A stretch of 64,000 bases of DNA from Mesostigma viride (GCA_009746045.1 RPFO01000175.1:1375001-1439000), one strand, 5' to 3'. Shown: positions 10,695 to 22,650, counted from the stretch's first letter. The notes: generated from the letters alone by a model not told the origin. Made by a program: numbers and translations.

Positions 10695-13600
10695 TTAGAC
10701 AGATAGACCGACTTGACAGTCAGCATTCATGAGCTTCCTCAGTACATTGTACTGGGCTGGGGCCTTGTGTGGCAGCTTGGTCAATGCATCAGCAGGGTTC
10801 TCCTCGCCAGGGATATGCTTCAAGTCAACCAAACTGGCCAACTCCTTCAGCAACAAATAATCCAGGTCCCGGCTTCTGGCCAGCTGCTTGTGAACAAACT
10901 GGACCATACCCATGCTGTCTGTTAGCAACAACGTCTCCATCTGCAAGGTCCAAGGGGTAACTGAAGCCAGCTCCAGCATTAACTCCTTTATGTACAAGCT
11001 GGACTGGATCCCCTCGCATATGGCCCTGCATTCTGCCACATCTGAACTGATACAGACCCTCTTCTGCAGTCTGCTGTACCAGCTGAACAAACTTGCCCTG
11101 CTCTGATAAAAAGCAAACAGAGCAGCAGATCTCCCCCTGACCTTGGTAACCTGGCGAGCATCCATGGAACTGTCAACAAAGATCTCCAAGGTGATAGGCT
11201 GGGCAAAGTCAATCCCAGACAAAATCAGATCAGGGGTACTCTCCACCAGTCGGGCTATGACTCGAGGCTTCTCATCCTCAAGCACCTCATCAGGCATTCT
11301 GCTATGGACCATCAAAGACGGACCACAGATGCTGGCAAACCAGGCCCACATGCCTCTCAACTCAGGTCCTGCAGCCTGGGTGATCTTCTCTGGCAAGGCC
11401 TTCACAATGGTCTGTTTATAATCTCCTCCAGCCTGAAGCCTGATACTCCACTCCCCATCCCTCCTGAACAGGGTAGCCTGCATTCCACAGAACACTACAG
11501 GCTTGTTGGGCTCCTGCCACAGCTCCTTGCCCAGTGAAAACTTGCCACTGATGACAGGAATAAACTTCTTCAGCCAGGTCGTGGGGGCTAGCAAATGCAG
11601 ATCATCTCCATGCAAACTAGCATACACTGGCAGACCCTCCCATTGGGCCAGCAGCAAACAGGGATCAACTGAAGACACTCTCAAGCCACACTCACTGATC
11701 AGAGCTTCCTGCAGCGTGAGTCTCCAGATGATTGGGCTCGACCTGAGTCCTTCCAGGCCCTTCAGAATAACCAGGAATTGTTGATGCAGCTCCAGCTTCC
11801 AGATAGCAGGCACCTCAACACAGTAAGGCTCATCCTGCTTCCACACTCTCCTGGCCACTTCTGGATCAGATTTTAAAAATGCCCTCTTGAAGTCCAGCAG
11901 CACTGATGACATAGCTGCTCCCCTGTTCAGCAACCCCACGTAGAGACATAGCAAAATTCTCCATGTGTCGTGTAACATCCCTGGCGTGTACAGCTCCTCT
12001 CCTGGCAGACTCCCCGTGCCGTGATACTCATTCAGGACAGGCCTGACATGGGGCACTGATACCTCATCCACAACCTTCCTCTTCAGCACAAATCTCAAAG
12101 CAAGCTTCCTTGATGCTGGGGGACGTCTGTCTGTTGGTGCAGCACACTCAAACTGCAACCACTCCTCCAATGCCTTGGAGAAGGCGAGCTTCCAAGCCTC
12201 AAACAAAGTAGGCGAGCTCATCTCTTGGACTAGCTGGTCATATGTCAAAGGAGAGTGTGCAGCAAGGCTCCTGTGAGTTATGCCAATACTGCTGGGGTGC
12301 AACACAGCTGGAATCACCAAACTGGCTGCTGGGGGCACCTCCCCTTCATCCCATTTTACACCCTTGACCGGCTTGGCCCTGCACCTGACTGGAAATGTTG
12401 TCCTGAAATTTTCTAGGGGAATCATCCCCCAGCCATCTCTTCTCAGAGCTGTAGCTCTGATAGAAATCCCAGGATTGCCCAGAAAATTCTGACCCAAAAT
12501 CACAGGGCCATCATAGTCCTCTAGGACAAGGAAGGTCACATCCACACCCATGACAGGGGCAGTAACCTCTCCCAACACCCTTAGATGCGTCCTACCACTG
12601 AAATCAGACACCCAGGGGCAACTTGGTTCTCCGACCAGCAGTTCTCCTGTATGCTGAGGTCCCATGACAGAAACCTGTGCATTGGTATCTATCTCCATGG
12701 CAGCTACCTCAGGTTCATCCAACTGGACAAGCTTGGACACCTTAGGCTCCTTCTTGGCTCTTTGCAAAGCCTGTACAATATCTGATAGACGCACACCCCT
12801 AGGCCTGGTGTCGGGCCGTTCCGGAGGTGCAGCCTGTCCGCCTGCTTGCCCAACCACCGTATGTGAAGGTACCCCAGAGGCCGGGCCAGGGTCACCCTGA
12901 GGGCTCGATACAGCTGTAGCACCCTGATCAGGAAGTTCCACGTCACCCCCGCCTTGTACACCAACGGGCACCTGGAAGAGGTCTCCTTGATTACCTCCCC
13001 GCGGACGGATCTTTGACCAGGACAGACGGTGCACTGCTTGGGAGCCATCAATGGCCACCCAGCACTTATGGCCAGCGGCTTCTACTCGGGTCACCACCCC
13101 ATCATGCCAGCTGCCACGTTTCCCTGGAAAGCTTGGCTCCTTCCACACAACAACCTGTTGTCCAACGTTAGGTTCTAGGACACTCCAGCCCTTGTCTTTC
13201 TGCCTCAGCTTGAGGAACTTGGCCTCTAGCTTCTCCTTCCATGCCTGCTCAGCATCAGCTGGCAGCATCCTGGTGTGCAGCATAAGGGGATTGATGGCAA
13301 TGTCACCAAAGAACATGGGAGTCCTGAGGTTCAGCCTATCCTCCACAGAACGTAGCCATGCAGATGTCACAATGGCAGATGACGTCCTTGGAATCCTCTC
13401 CACCAGCAGCACAGTCTTGATCTCTTGGATGGCTCTCTCCACCACCCCTTGCTGGCCGTGGCTCTCCCTGGGTGCAATCAGCAACTCTGGAAACTCTGGC
13501 AGGTTCTCACAGCACTCAAACTGAATGTCACACTGCAGCAACTCCAACCCAGGGTACCTGCTCCTTGTCAACTTCAGAGCAGCAATTAATGTAGGCTTCT

Positions 13601-14252
13601 CCATGTCAGGCAGGATCTCTAGGGTCTTGTACTTGGTATATCTGTCCACTGCCACCAGCAGCTTCAAACCCCTGATTCTCTGAATATCTACCTGCACATG
13701 GCCTGGCTGCAAAATAGGAGTCCTGGCATGAGACTGCTTGGGCTTTCTAGCAACTAGCCTGCACTTGCAAGCTTGAGCAACCTGTTGGCAGATGGAGTAC
13801 AACTCACTTCCTCCCAGCCGTCTAGCAACTTGCAAAGACTGAGCTGCATGGCCAAACATGGTATGCAACCTTGAGGCAATGTCATACAAGAGAGAAAATC
13901 TTTTATTGTCATTATTAGCACTCAAGGTATGTACAGATCCCTTATGTACAGGAGGCACCAGGGTCGTGCCTGTCAGACTGTCTCCAGCCCTATCCTCATC
14001 CTGACCATCCTGTGCCAGTCCTGCACGGTCAGAATGCTTCTGAGATCCACCTGGGTCCACAGCACCAGGTCCTACCTCAGGCTCAGCGCCGCCATGGCGG
14101 GCACGTTGGCGAGTAACCACTGCAGCTACAGCTGGCATACTCTCTGTGGTAACCAAGCTTGCCCCATCGTGTCCAATAGGCTCTGTCACTAGAGCATGGG
14201 GCTGCCCCTCACTGCCTTCACTAGCAGCTATATTACACACCCCTGGGGGCAC
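10695..14252 (-). CDS. pol: Copia-1 pol polyprotein: integrase, retropepsin, RT, RNase H
   Basis: 1,185 codons uninterrupted, counted from a GTG at 14,252; the frame is open about 30 bases further up. Integrase core: HVQVD (D189), LLQCD (D242) and QQGVVER (E272), followed by a WKEPSFPGKRG...RLSWSKIRP tail. Retropepsin-like domain at about 515-600: MEIDTNAQVSV, then VILGQNFL. Copia-type RT: LLDFKRAFLKSD (D787) and the catalytic ASLHGDDLHL (residues 878-887; HGDD where Copia usually has YVDD). RNase H: EIFVDSSMDAR, SSDVAECRAICEG, LLTDSMGMVQ, then the Copia hallmark HIPGEENPADALTK. The protease lies after the integrase, unlike standard Copia (PR-IN-RT-RH), and its active site reads Asp-Thr-Asn rather than Asp-Thr/Ser-Gly. 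Copia-2 has both features. Pol is in a different frame from gag and starts about 20 bases after its stop. Confidence 0.88.
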   Translation of the reverse strand: MPPGVCNIAASEGSEGQPHALVTEPIGHDGASLVTTESMPAVAAVVTRQRARHGGAEPEVGPGAVDPGGSQKHSDRAGLAQDGQDEDRAGDSLTGTTLVPPVHKGSVHTLSANNDNKRFSLLYDIASRLHTMFGHAAQSLQVARRLGGSELYSICQQVAQACKCRLVARKPKQSHARTPILQPGHVQVDIQRIRGLKLLVAVDRYTKYKTLEILPDMEKPTLIAALKLTRSRYPGLELLQCDIQFECCENLPEFPELLIAPRESHGQQGVVERAIQEIKTVLLVERIPRTSSAIVTSAWLRSVEDRLNLRTPMFFGDIAINPLMLHTRMLPADAEQAWKEKLEAKFLKLRQKDKGWSVLEPNVGQQVVVWKEPSFPGKRGSWHDGVVTRVEAAGHKCWVAIDGSQAVHRLSWSKIRPRGGNQGDLFQVPVGVQGGGDVELPDQGATAVSSPQGDPGPASGVPSHTVVGQAGGQAAPPERPDTRPRGVRLSDIVQALQRAKKEPKVSKLVQLDEPEVAAMEIDTNAQVSVMGPQHTGELLVGEPSCPWVSDFSGRTHLRVLGEVTAPVMGVDVTFLVLEDYDGPVILGQNFLGNPGISIRATALRRDGWGMIPLENFRTTFPVRCRAKPVKGVKWDEGEVPPAASLVIPAVLHPSSIGITHRSLAAHSPLTYDQLVQEMSSPTLFEAWKLAFSKALEEWLQFECAAPTDRRPPASRKLALRFVLKRKVVDEVSVPHVRPVLNEYHGTGSLPGEELYTPGMLHDTWRILLCLYVGLLNRGAAMSSVLLDFKRAFLKSDPEVARRVWKQDEPYCVEVPAIWKLELHQQFLVILKGLEGLRSSPIIWRLTLQEALISECGLRVSSVDPCLLLAQWEGLPVYASLHGDDLHLLAPTTWLKKFIPVISGKFSLGKELWQEPNKPVVFCGMQATLFRRDGEWSIRLQAGGDYKQTIVKALPEKITQAAGPELRGMWAWFASICGPSLMVHSRMPDEVLEDEKPRVIARLVESTPDLILSGIDFAQPITLEIFVDSSMDARQVTKVRGRSAALFAFYQSRASLFSWYSRLQKRVCISSDVAECRAICEGIQSSLYIKELMLELASVTPWTLQMETLLLTDSMGMVQFVHKQLARSRDLDYLLLKELASLVDLKHIPGEENPADALTKLPHKAPAQYNVLRKLMNADCQVGLSV

Positions 14253-14306
14253 CCTCCAGGGTTCAGGGATGTGTGCAGGCTCAAGTCAATGATCAGCAGC
14301 CTTGCC

Positions 14307-14889
14307 CTAGCCCTTATCCTGGGATGGACCAGCCTTCTCCTTGCTGCCACCCTGAGCTGGCTTGCTCTGACCTTCCTGCCTCAGGTACGAGGGACACTCA
14401 TTCCTGAAGTGACCCTTCCCTTGGCAGAAATAACATTCCACCTGACTGATGTCCCGTGAGGTCCCACTGCTGGGCCCAGCCTTGGGAGGACCACCCACCC
14501 TCTTGAAGTCAAACTGGGACTGTGGATGCCCCGACTTCGGAGGTGTCCCCCGTCCAGCCATTCTGCCACGCCCCCTCCTGGACCTTCCTCGACCCCTAGA
14601 AGAGGTCTCAGGCCCCCTCGAGGACGCTGGGCCCCCGTGGCCCGATCCCCTCATGGACTTAACTGCAGGTTCAGCTGCCTCCTCGTCCCCTTGCTTGACG
14701 TGGGCGCTTACCACCTACATACTTGCCGCTGAAACACTCATACAACTGGTCCGTCATGGCTGCCCAGCCATGGACCTGTCGCATGTGGATGGTCACATTA
14801 TCCATGGTGACAGGATCCAGCTGCAGCGACTTGAGAAAGTCGCCCATGGCCATCCGATCTGCAACGAAGAACCCTTTGGCCATGGCGTC
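14307..14889 (-). pseudogene. gag: Copia-1 gag, 3' half (after the insertion point)
   Basis: Continues the gag frame broken at 23,335. The first part reads MAKGFFVADRMAMGDFL and ends near 14,700, where one extra base around GTATGTAGGTGG shifts the frame. The second frame (14,714-14,307) is Arg/Gly/Ser-rich and carries a CCHC zinc knuckle, CYFCQGKGHFRNEC, which binds nucleic acid in retroelement Gag. The frame ends at a TAG at 14,307. The shift may be an inactivating mutation or a sequence error. Confidence 0.75.
14885..14889. repeat. Left target-site duplication of Copia-2 (GCGTC)
   Basis: GCGTC here is repeated at 23,335-23,339, directly outside the two LTR ends. Five-base duplication is typical of Copia/Gypsy integration. 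Confidence 0.85.
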
Positions 14890-15535
14890 AGTTAGCGAAC
14901 AGCCAGAACTGTGAGTTCCTGGTCTCTCGCGCCACACAACGGGATGAGCCAAAGTTGCAAAGGCAGCAACCTTTTAACCCGTGCACCAAGCCACGACCAC
15001 GGTGAGCGGTTCCACGACCAATGTGGGAGCCTCGGTTCGTGCTTGCCAAGATAGCTGGTCATCCCCCATGACCAAGCTATATCCTTTGCGTTGTTCCTCG
15101 TTCCCATCGGCGTGACGAGGCACGTGCAGTCATGCAAGCAAATCCCCAACGTCCACTGGCATCAGTGCAGAGCCAGGACGAACTGGATTTGCCTAGACTC
15201 TGCAACCTAGGAAGTACAGGACCTGTCACAAGCCTGCAAGGCCTAGTATCCTTGCAGACCTGTGCCAGTCCTGTGTCCACCAGCCACAGGCTGCTGCTCC
15301 TCTGGTCTACGTGGACCACAGTCACGTGATAGTCAGGCTAAGCCTGTGCAGGCACGGCCTGCCACGTGTCCTGTCCACTATACCAGAGGACTGTACCTAG
15401 TCGGCCACGGACGGCTAGGACTTCGGGACCTCATATCTTTCTCGTCCCTTGTCTGTTTCAGGCGGTCAGCACGGCGTTGGAAAGGTCTTTCCAAACTGCA
15501 TCCACTTAGCATATTGGTTGCCCAAAATGCTAACT
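14890..15535 (-). repeat. 3' LTR of Copia-2
   Basis: Matches 22,684-23,334 almost base for base, apart from small changes such as the CCAGTCCTG region near 15,270. Begins AGTTAGCGAAC and ends AAATGCTAACT; termini are not the usual TG...CA. Confidence 0.92.
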
Positions 15536-15561
15536 CCAACCCTTTCTTCTTTTGGAGCTGG
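15536..15561 (-). other. Polypurine tract of Copia-2
   Basis: Minus strand CCAAAAGAAGAAAGGGTTGG abuts the 3' LTR. Its place on this side confirms that the element is transcribed from the minus strand. Confidence 0.8.
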
Positions 15562-16542
15562 ACCAGCTTGAAACAAGCCTAACCTTGCTTGTGCCCACTC
15601 AGCCACAGACCGCTTGGTCCCTTGAGGTTGATCAGACCTTTGAGGGCCCAGGTTCCTGCCTCCTTTGGGTAACAACATATCTGCCCTTGGACCAGGCTAG
15701 GTGTACTGGCCAGTGAATCAGAGGTCACCCCAGGTTATCCCCTGACCCCTTGGTCAGCTCCCAACCTTTCCTTGGGAACTTGGTGCTGATTAAAGTCAAG
15801 GCACATTACCTAGTCCAATGGCTGGGATTACAGGATGCCAAGAACGTACTATTGTGAGTTCCTGATCTTTCACAGTTATCACAGGCGCCCGTTCTTATGG
15901 CGCCCGCCTTGGCCAGCCTTTCCCTTTTGCTCAAAGAGACTCAGGTAGCACCTGCACAAATACTGCCTATTGGGGAGCCCATGTCTTCACTGGGTGTTAA
16001 GCCCAGGAATCACTCATGCCAGGCTGTGGCTCTGCTGGGGAATTGAACCCCACCCCAACCTCCAGGTTTATAGGTGACCTGGAACTTTACACAAGAGAAA
16101 CATTACAACCATGAGAACAACATGAGAATGACATGACATGATTATGTTTTATTCAAGCATTATATAACCCAGAATGTGGCCCCCTGGCAACCATGTTCCA
16201 CATGGTCACACAACCAGGTTCTTTATTAGCAACAGGTTGGAAACAAGCACTAGAAAACATATGTACAGCAACCTGTAAGAACCAACATTCGGGTTGCCCT
16301 TGCATGGCCTAACTGTTTGAGGCCAAAGGCGTCGACTTAAGTCCTGGCGACTCTTCTGAACCCCATGGGGAGGGCCAGGCATGATTCTCAGCTGGTAGGA
16401 GTGACATTCCACACCAACTCCTGTCCAGGAGGGTGTACCTAACCCTGAAGGACCGGCTGTCAACCAGTAAGCACCAGTCACCACTTGGTACTTTGGTCAA
16501 GCAGCCCACTGGGGACACCCAAGCTGAAGCAAGGCCTGGTCT
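15562..16542 (-). other. 3' non-coding region of Copia-2
   Basis: Nearly 1 kb between the pol stop and the polypurine tract with no supportable gene. Contains the B-box-like GGGTTCAATTCCCC (minus strand, about 16,030-16,045) that also occurs in Copia-1. The unusually long 3' region is shared by both elements. Confidence 0.5.
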
Positions 16543-19500
16543 CTATGGCCGCCCGTGTAAGGGGTCCATGAGCCCACGGAGCAGGGGGTACTGCCTCTCC
16601 GCCTTCTCCTCCAGCTTGGTGAGGGCATCTGCAGGGTTGTCCACACCAGGCACATGTTCAATGTGAGCTAGGTAGGACATCTCCTTGAGCAACAAGTAGT
16701 CAAGGTCCCTGCTCCTGGCCAGCTGCCTGTGCACAAATTGCACCATGCCCATGCTATCAGTCCTCACCAGTGTGTGCAGCTGCAACCTACAGGAAGCCAC
16801 TTGACATAGCTGGTAGAAGAGCTCCCTCAAGTAAAGAGCAGTATGCAGCCCTTCACAGATTGCCCTGCACTCAGCAATATCACTGCTGGGTGTAACCCTG
16901 TTCTGCAACCGACTGTACCAGGTAACAAGTGAGGTGTGATCTTGCTCCAGGGTAACTAATGCTGCTGCCCTGCCCCTGACCTCTGTGACCTTCCTATTGT
17001 CCATAGAACTGTCCACATAGAGAACCATGTCAAGGGGCTTGTACAAATCCACAGGACCCAGTATGAGAGGGGGAGACATCATGACAGCCTGCACCACACT
17101 CTCAGCACCCACCTCAACCAGCTGGGAATCAGTAAGTCGACTCAGAACCAGCAAGTCAGGGGCACATATACTTGCAAGCCATGCCAGCATGCCCCTGATG
17201 GTAGCACACCTAGCCTGCGTGATGGGCTCCTGCAATGCATCACAATCTGCTGTGGGTAGTCCTTACCACCCTCCATCCTGATGAACCACGAGCCCTTGGC
17301 TTGGAACAACGTAGCCTGCATGCCACAGAAGACCATAGGCTCATTCTCCACCATGTGCTGTATCTTACCCAGCTCAAACCGCTTCTGGATCTTAGCCAAG
17401 ACAGCCTCAACCCAGTCTGGTGGACCTATGAGATGCAGGTCATCACCATGCAGTGAGGCAAAGACAGGAAGGCCATTGTGGGACCCTTGGAACAAACAGG
17501 GATCCACTGGAGACACAGAAAACCCACAAGTATCTTCAAGAACTTCTCTAGGCTCTTTCTCCAGATAATGGGACTGGACCTGAGACCTTCCAACCCTTTC
17601 AGAATTCTCAGGTACCTGGCCTTTATCTCTGCTCTCCATACAGCAGGTACAGTCACAAAGAAAGGAGGGATATCTCTCCAAGTCTGCCTAGCCTGATCTT
17701 GGTCACCCTTGAGAAAAGCCCTCTTGAAATCAATCAGCACAGAGCTATAGGGCACACCCTTAACCAGAAAAGACAGAAATATACACAGCAGAATCCTCCA
17801 CGTGTCATGCAGCATCCCTGGAGTATAGAGCTCCTCATCTAACAACTGGCCAGTGCCATGATACTCGGTTACAACTGGTCTGACATGTGGCACCTGGACA
17901 CCATCAACCTCCTTGAGCTTGAGGACAAACATCAATCTGAGCAGCTGGTGAACTTCTGGCAGCTCATCCACAGGTTCTGCACAGTTGGAAACTATCCACT
18001 CATGCCCAGAAGCAACAAAGCCAAGAGTCCATGCCTTAGCCATCTTGGGGCTTTGCATCATCTCGACTAGCTGGCGCCAGGGAATAGGACTGTGAGCAGC
18101 TATCTGGTACCTGTTTACCCCTAACTGCCTTGGATCAAAGGTGGTTGGGATTATCAACAAGTCCTCAGCTATGGGCTCCTGACCTGAGGACCCTCAGCTG
18201 GCTGACTCCTAACAGCCTTCACCGCCACTGCAAGACCCTGGGAATAGTGATATCTTTCAAGGGGGAGGCTGCCCCTGCCTTCTAGTGCCAACTCATCAGA
18301 GGTCAAAGTAACCCCTGGCATGCACAAGAAGTTCTGACCCAGAATGGCAGGCCCCTTATAGCCCTCTACCACACAGAACGTGGTGGGCACCCCTAAGATA
18401 GGCACACTCACTTCCCCAAGGATCTTCATGGACACCTTTCCTGAGAAATCAGACACAGCAAGGCAACTGGGATGGGACATCTGTAAGCCTACAGCATCCT
18501 CTTCCCTGATGACAGACACCTGTGAGTTGGTATCTACCTCCATTGTAGCTGCCCAGCACGACCCCCACCCCGTGAGCTTGGATACCTTGGGATCATGTTT
18601 GCTGCGCATGAGTGCTCGGATGACGTCCGCCATGAGAGGCCCCCGGGCCTTAGGTGGCTGCCCCGTCCCCTCTGGCCTTGTGACAGTTGCTTCAGCAGCC
18701 TCCTGCTCGTCATCTTCCAGCAGGGACAGACCATCATCCACCACCAGAGGATTGTTAGCTGCTGCTGCCTGGCTCTGGCCTGGCTCCTCAACCCAGCTGG
18801 GAGGGCCTGGCCCGTCTGCAGGCCAGATTGCATGTGGCCTTCTTTCCTTGACATGAGCCCAGGACAACCTGTACACGTGCCTTGGATCCTTTTCCAAAGC
18901 CACCAGGCAAGATCTGTTAGCTTCTCCACACGAGTGACAACCCCATCCTGCCACTTCCCCCGCTTGCCTGGAATAGATGGTTCCTTCCACATCCTGACCT
19001 TCAGCCCCACCTGAGGCCTCAGCACATTCCAGTTCTTGTCCTTACGTCTCAGCTGGGCAAATAACCTATCTGCCTTCCTAAGACTGGCCTGCACCACGTT
19101 CTCAGGCAACAAGCTATACTGCAGGGCCAGGGGAGAGACAGCCACACCATCAAAGTAATAGTTAACCCTGTGGTTCAGCTGCTCTTCTATCCCCTTACAC
19201 CAGGCTGCCCTCTCTAAGGCAGATGCCACAAGTGGCACTGACTCTGCTGCTAGCACCACTGTCTTCACTTCACGTATGGATCTCTCTACAGCCCCTTGCT
19301 GCCCATGACTCTCCCTGGGGACTACTACCAGCTTACAAGGCAGCTGGTCCTGATGCTTGAGCAAACAGTCAAACTGCAAGTCTGCCTGCACACTCTTGCA
19401 CACCCCAAAGCCTGGGATCAGGGCCTTCATACCCAACAACAAGTGGTGCTCCTGCATACCAGGCAGAACGTCTATCAGCCTGTATCTACTGAACCTGTCC

Positions 19501-20057
19501 ACCCCACCAATATATACAAGCCCCTGATATGCTGGATATCCATCTGGATGTCGCCACGCTCCCTAGCAGGCTCCCTAGCATGGGACTGAGGTGGGTGAAC
19601 AGCATTCTCCTGGCAACCACAGTTCTCAGCAGCAGCCTGGCAGCCTCCCACAAAGGCTCCCTACCTAGCTTCCAAGCAAACATTGCTGCCTGCCCAGAAT
19701 GCCCAAACATGTGATGCAACTATGGCCAGCCTCAGCATAGCTCAGCACTCTGTCAGTACTGACCTGGCGAGACGTCTGAACCGTGTGTGGGGACACATGA
19801 TCCACTCCTGAGGTTCCAGGGCTTCCCTGCAGGCCATCCTGACGCCCCAAGTCAGGTCCTGCACCCTGGACCGCTCCAGGCCCTTCCAGCAAGGTCCCTT
19901 GGCCCTCCAGGCCAGCACCTGCTGGAGACCCACCACCTGCATGAGGCATAGGGAATTCAGCTGCAGCATTGTTATTGCAATCCAGTGGAAGAACAACATC
20001 TTTACACCCTTGGTGCTGCACAAGGGGCACACCCCCATCCTTATGTACATCCAGCAC
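16543..20057 (-). pseudogene. pol: Copia-2 pol, several frameshifts
   Basis: Pieces in order on the minus strand: N-terminal spacer (20,057-19,665); integrase (about 19,719-18,900), with DRFSRY, QADLQFD, SHGQQGAVERSI and a WKEPSIPGKRGKWQDGVVTRVE tail; retropepsin-like domain (18,990-18,169) with MEVDTNSQVSVI and AILGQNFL; RT (18,160-17,142) with LIDFKRAFLKGD and FASLHGDDLHL; RNase H (17,235-16,543) with LYVDSSMDNRK, SSDIAECRAICEG, RTDSMGMVQ and HVPGVDNPADALTK. At least four frame changes separate them, so no full polyprotein can be made from this copy. Domain order IN-PR-RT-RH and the DTN active site match Copia-1 pol. Confidence 0.85.
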
Positions 20058-20102
20058 ACCTTCCCCAAGGGGTGATTGACTATTTACAGGGGATGATGCT
20101 AG

Positions 20103-21057
20103 TCACTGCTGCCCAGACTGGCCCCCTGCCCCAGCAGGCTTGGCCTTCCTGTCAGGACACTCACGACGCCAGTGACCTTCCTTGCCACACACAAAGCATG
20201 CCCACCCTTCTTCCCAGACCCAGCCCCACCCTTGCCAGGCTTCCCTGGCCTCCCTGAGACTGTCCACCCTGCTTGCCCTGGTTGCCTTGAGCTTGGCCCT
20301 TGCCTTGCCCTTGGCCACCCTTACCCTGCTGACCACCAGCTTGCTGGCTCCCAACCCCTCCTTGGGAACCTGCACCCTTGCCACCCTGAGCCCCCTGCCT
20401 CTGGCGCCTGAAGCGCTTACGCTTGTTGGGCCTTGCCCCATCACGGGCTGGGTACCCGGGGACATCACCTTGGCCCTGCACAGCGGAGGTGGCATTGCTG
20501 CCATGGGACTGGATAGCTTTGCAGGCAGGATCTGGCTTCCTTATGCTGAGGATTACAAGCTCCAGAGCACGCAAGGAGCCATCAGTCTGGTTAAGAAACA
20601 TGCGGGCACCGTTCCTCCCATCCACACTCAAACCCATACGGTCCAGGAAATAGTCTGCCAAGGCCCTATCTGTGACCAGGAAGCCATACTTGGCCCCCTT
20701 GTCCCTGATACGGTTGAGCCTAGCCCATTCCTCTGCCACAGGGCCCACTATCTCAAAGGTGTCATACTGATGCTTGTAATAGTTGGTGAGGTTGAGAACC
20801 TTGTCAGAGAACTCCTCCCTCAACCCTCCAGGAACTGTGCCCAGGTTAGCTTATCCTTGACAGCAGTCCTAGCCTTTCCCTGACACGCTCTGACGAGTCC
20901 CTGTTGCACGTGGACGAGTGAAACACTTGCACTAGGTTGACAGTGGGGTCCACGGAGCACACAACAAGCTCCATGTCCTCAAGCCACTTGTCCAAGCTTC
21001 CTGTGCTAGTGGTGGGTTAAGAGGCTTTTGACCATTCATAACAGTGACAGCACTCAT
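20103..21057 (-). pseudogene. gag: Copia-2 gag, frameshifted
   Basis: A Met at 21,057 starts a frame that leads into LDKWLEDMELVV in another frame and then the main body (20,823-20,161) with NLTNYYKHQYDTFEIVGPV and LVTDRALADYFLDRMG, the helical Gag core. A Gly/Gln/Lys-rich linker follows, and the third frame ends in a CCHC knuckle, CFVCGKEGHWRREC, with a stop at 20,103. At least two single-base shifts break it. Confidence 0.75.
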
Positions 21058-21234
21058 GTGAGGTCTCGACCCTGGCAGCGCCTTACTGGCTCCACCACAG
21101 CGGGTGTCACAACAACAACACCACTTGGTCCAGCAGGCACAGGGGAGAGCACATCCACGTGAGGCCTCTTACCATTGCCGTCAGCGGAGGGTCCCTCTTA
21201 CGCTTCTCCACGGCAGGTTGCCCATTTGCCACCG

Positions 21235-22650
21235 TTATTGCATCCGTTGGCCCTGTTGCCCGCCCTTGCGCGCCTCCTCCACCGCGTCTTCATGCCGTCT
21301 CTTGCCGCCTGGTCTCTTTCCCCCATCGCCGTCGCTGGCTGGGATCGCCTCTCCCACCAGCTGCTCCTTGTCTTGCCGAGGCTCCTGGCTTGCTCCAGCC
21401 GGTGCCTCCATCTCGCCCTTGTCGCCGTCTCCCGGTTTGCCACGAGGCATTATATACAGTGGGAGGACAAAACAAAACAGGCGACAGACAAGGAAAACTG
21501 GCTCAAGCGCTGGTGCTGCCTGAAGAAGCCGCTGGCCTTCCTCAGCTATGGCCTCCTCCTCACGCTCCTGCGCTGTGCGCGCCACCGGTGTCCCTACGCG
21601 CGGAACTGAACGGACCTCCTCCGCGTTGTAAGGACCTAATACCCGGCTCACCGGCCTCCCGGCTGGTGTCTGCTCCACCGGCAGCCTAGGCGCACTACCA
21701 CGGCGATACCACTGCAGGTTCCTGACCCACCGACTGCCACCACCCCGCCTGTCGTTCCGTGACCCCCGACCAATCTCAGCGAAGTCGTGTTCTGGCTCAA
21801 ACGGGATATGCAACTCCGCCCTACGCCGAGCTGAGTAGCCCTCGTTTGTGCCGTCCCCTTCGTCAATCTGCTGTGACGAACGAGCTATGATGCCCGTGGG
21901 GCGATCCACGAACTCGCTGTGAAAATCCTCGTCGGTGACGTCCCGACCGGTGATGACTGTCACCGTTGGCCCACACGCCCCCGGCCTGCTTTGCAACCTC
22001 GGTGTATCCAAGGTCGACCAAATGCCGGCTGGTCGTGTCGTGATCACCCAGTGATCGGCGTGACCACGCGCCTCTTGGGTCAAGATATTGACCAGGTGCT
22101 CACACGTCTGAGCTACCACTTCAGCCGAATCCCACGGACTGTCGGCTTCACGCGTCTGCGCGTCCCGTATAATATGTGACGCGTCGGTCCCCTCCCCCAG
22201 CGAGCTTGTCGCCACCCAGTGGTTGTACAATCTGGTACCACCTAAACAAATGGCCACCAGCTGGCCCAGCGTTTCACGCGCTAAGTCCAGCGCCTGAATG
22301 GTGACGTGCCCGCCCTGGTACGCGACCTCCAAACTGTAGATCAACGAAGCTATTTCGTCGCGAATAGCGACAAGCCGCTCCGTGCAGACCCGACCCGTCT
22401 CCCCTGGCGACGTCGTCGCCCTTATCCTCATCACCACTGGGTCGTTTGCCGACGGCCCTGCTGCGTTTCCAAACACAGCAACCCAACCTCCTTCCGCAAG
22501 ACCCCTCGCAACGTAGGCGGCCTGCACAAACGTAGAAGCGTTGGATGGGTGGGAATAGGGGAAAAACGCGTTCTCGCGCGCTGGCGCCTCGGGAGCTGCT
22601 TCGTGCCCGGGGATGACTCAGGTGTCTCGACCCGAGCCTCGGCCGACATG
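21235..22650 (-). CDS. Extra ORF upstream of gag in Copia-2 (unknown function)
   Basis: A 430-codon open frame (22,527-21,235), with further coding-like sequence in another frame up to a Met near 22,650, just inside the 5' LTR. The first ~200 residues are a well-mixed globular composition (for example LEVAYQGGHVTIQALDLARETLGQL); the rest is Arg/Glu/Pro-rich and ends in a low-complexity basic tail. No known retroelement domain is recognised. Copia-1 has an open frame in the same place (24,540-24,024). It could be an additional Gag-like or RNA-binding protein. Confidence 0.5.
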
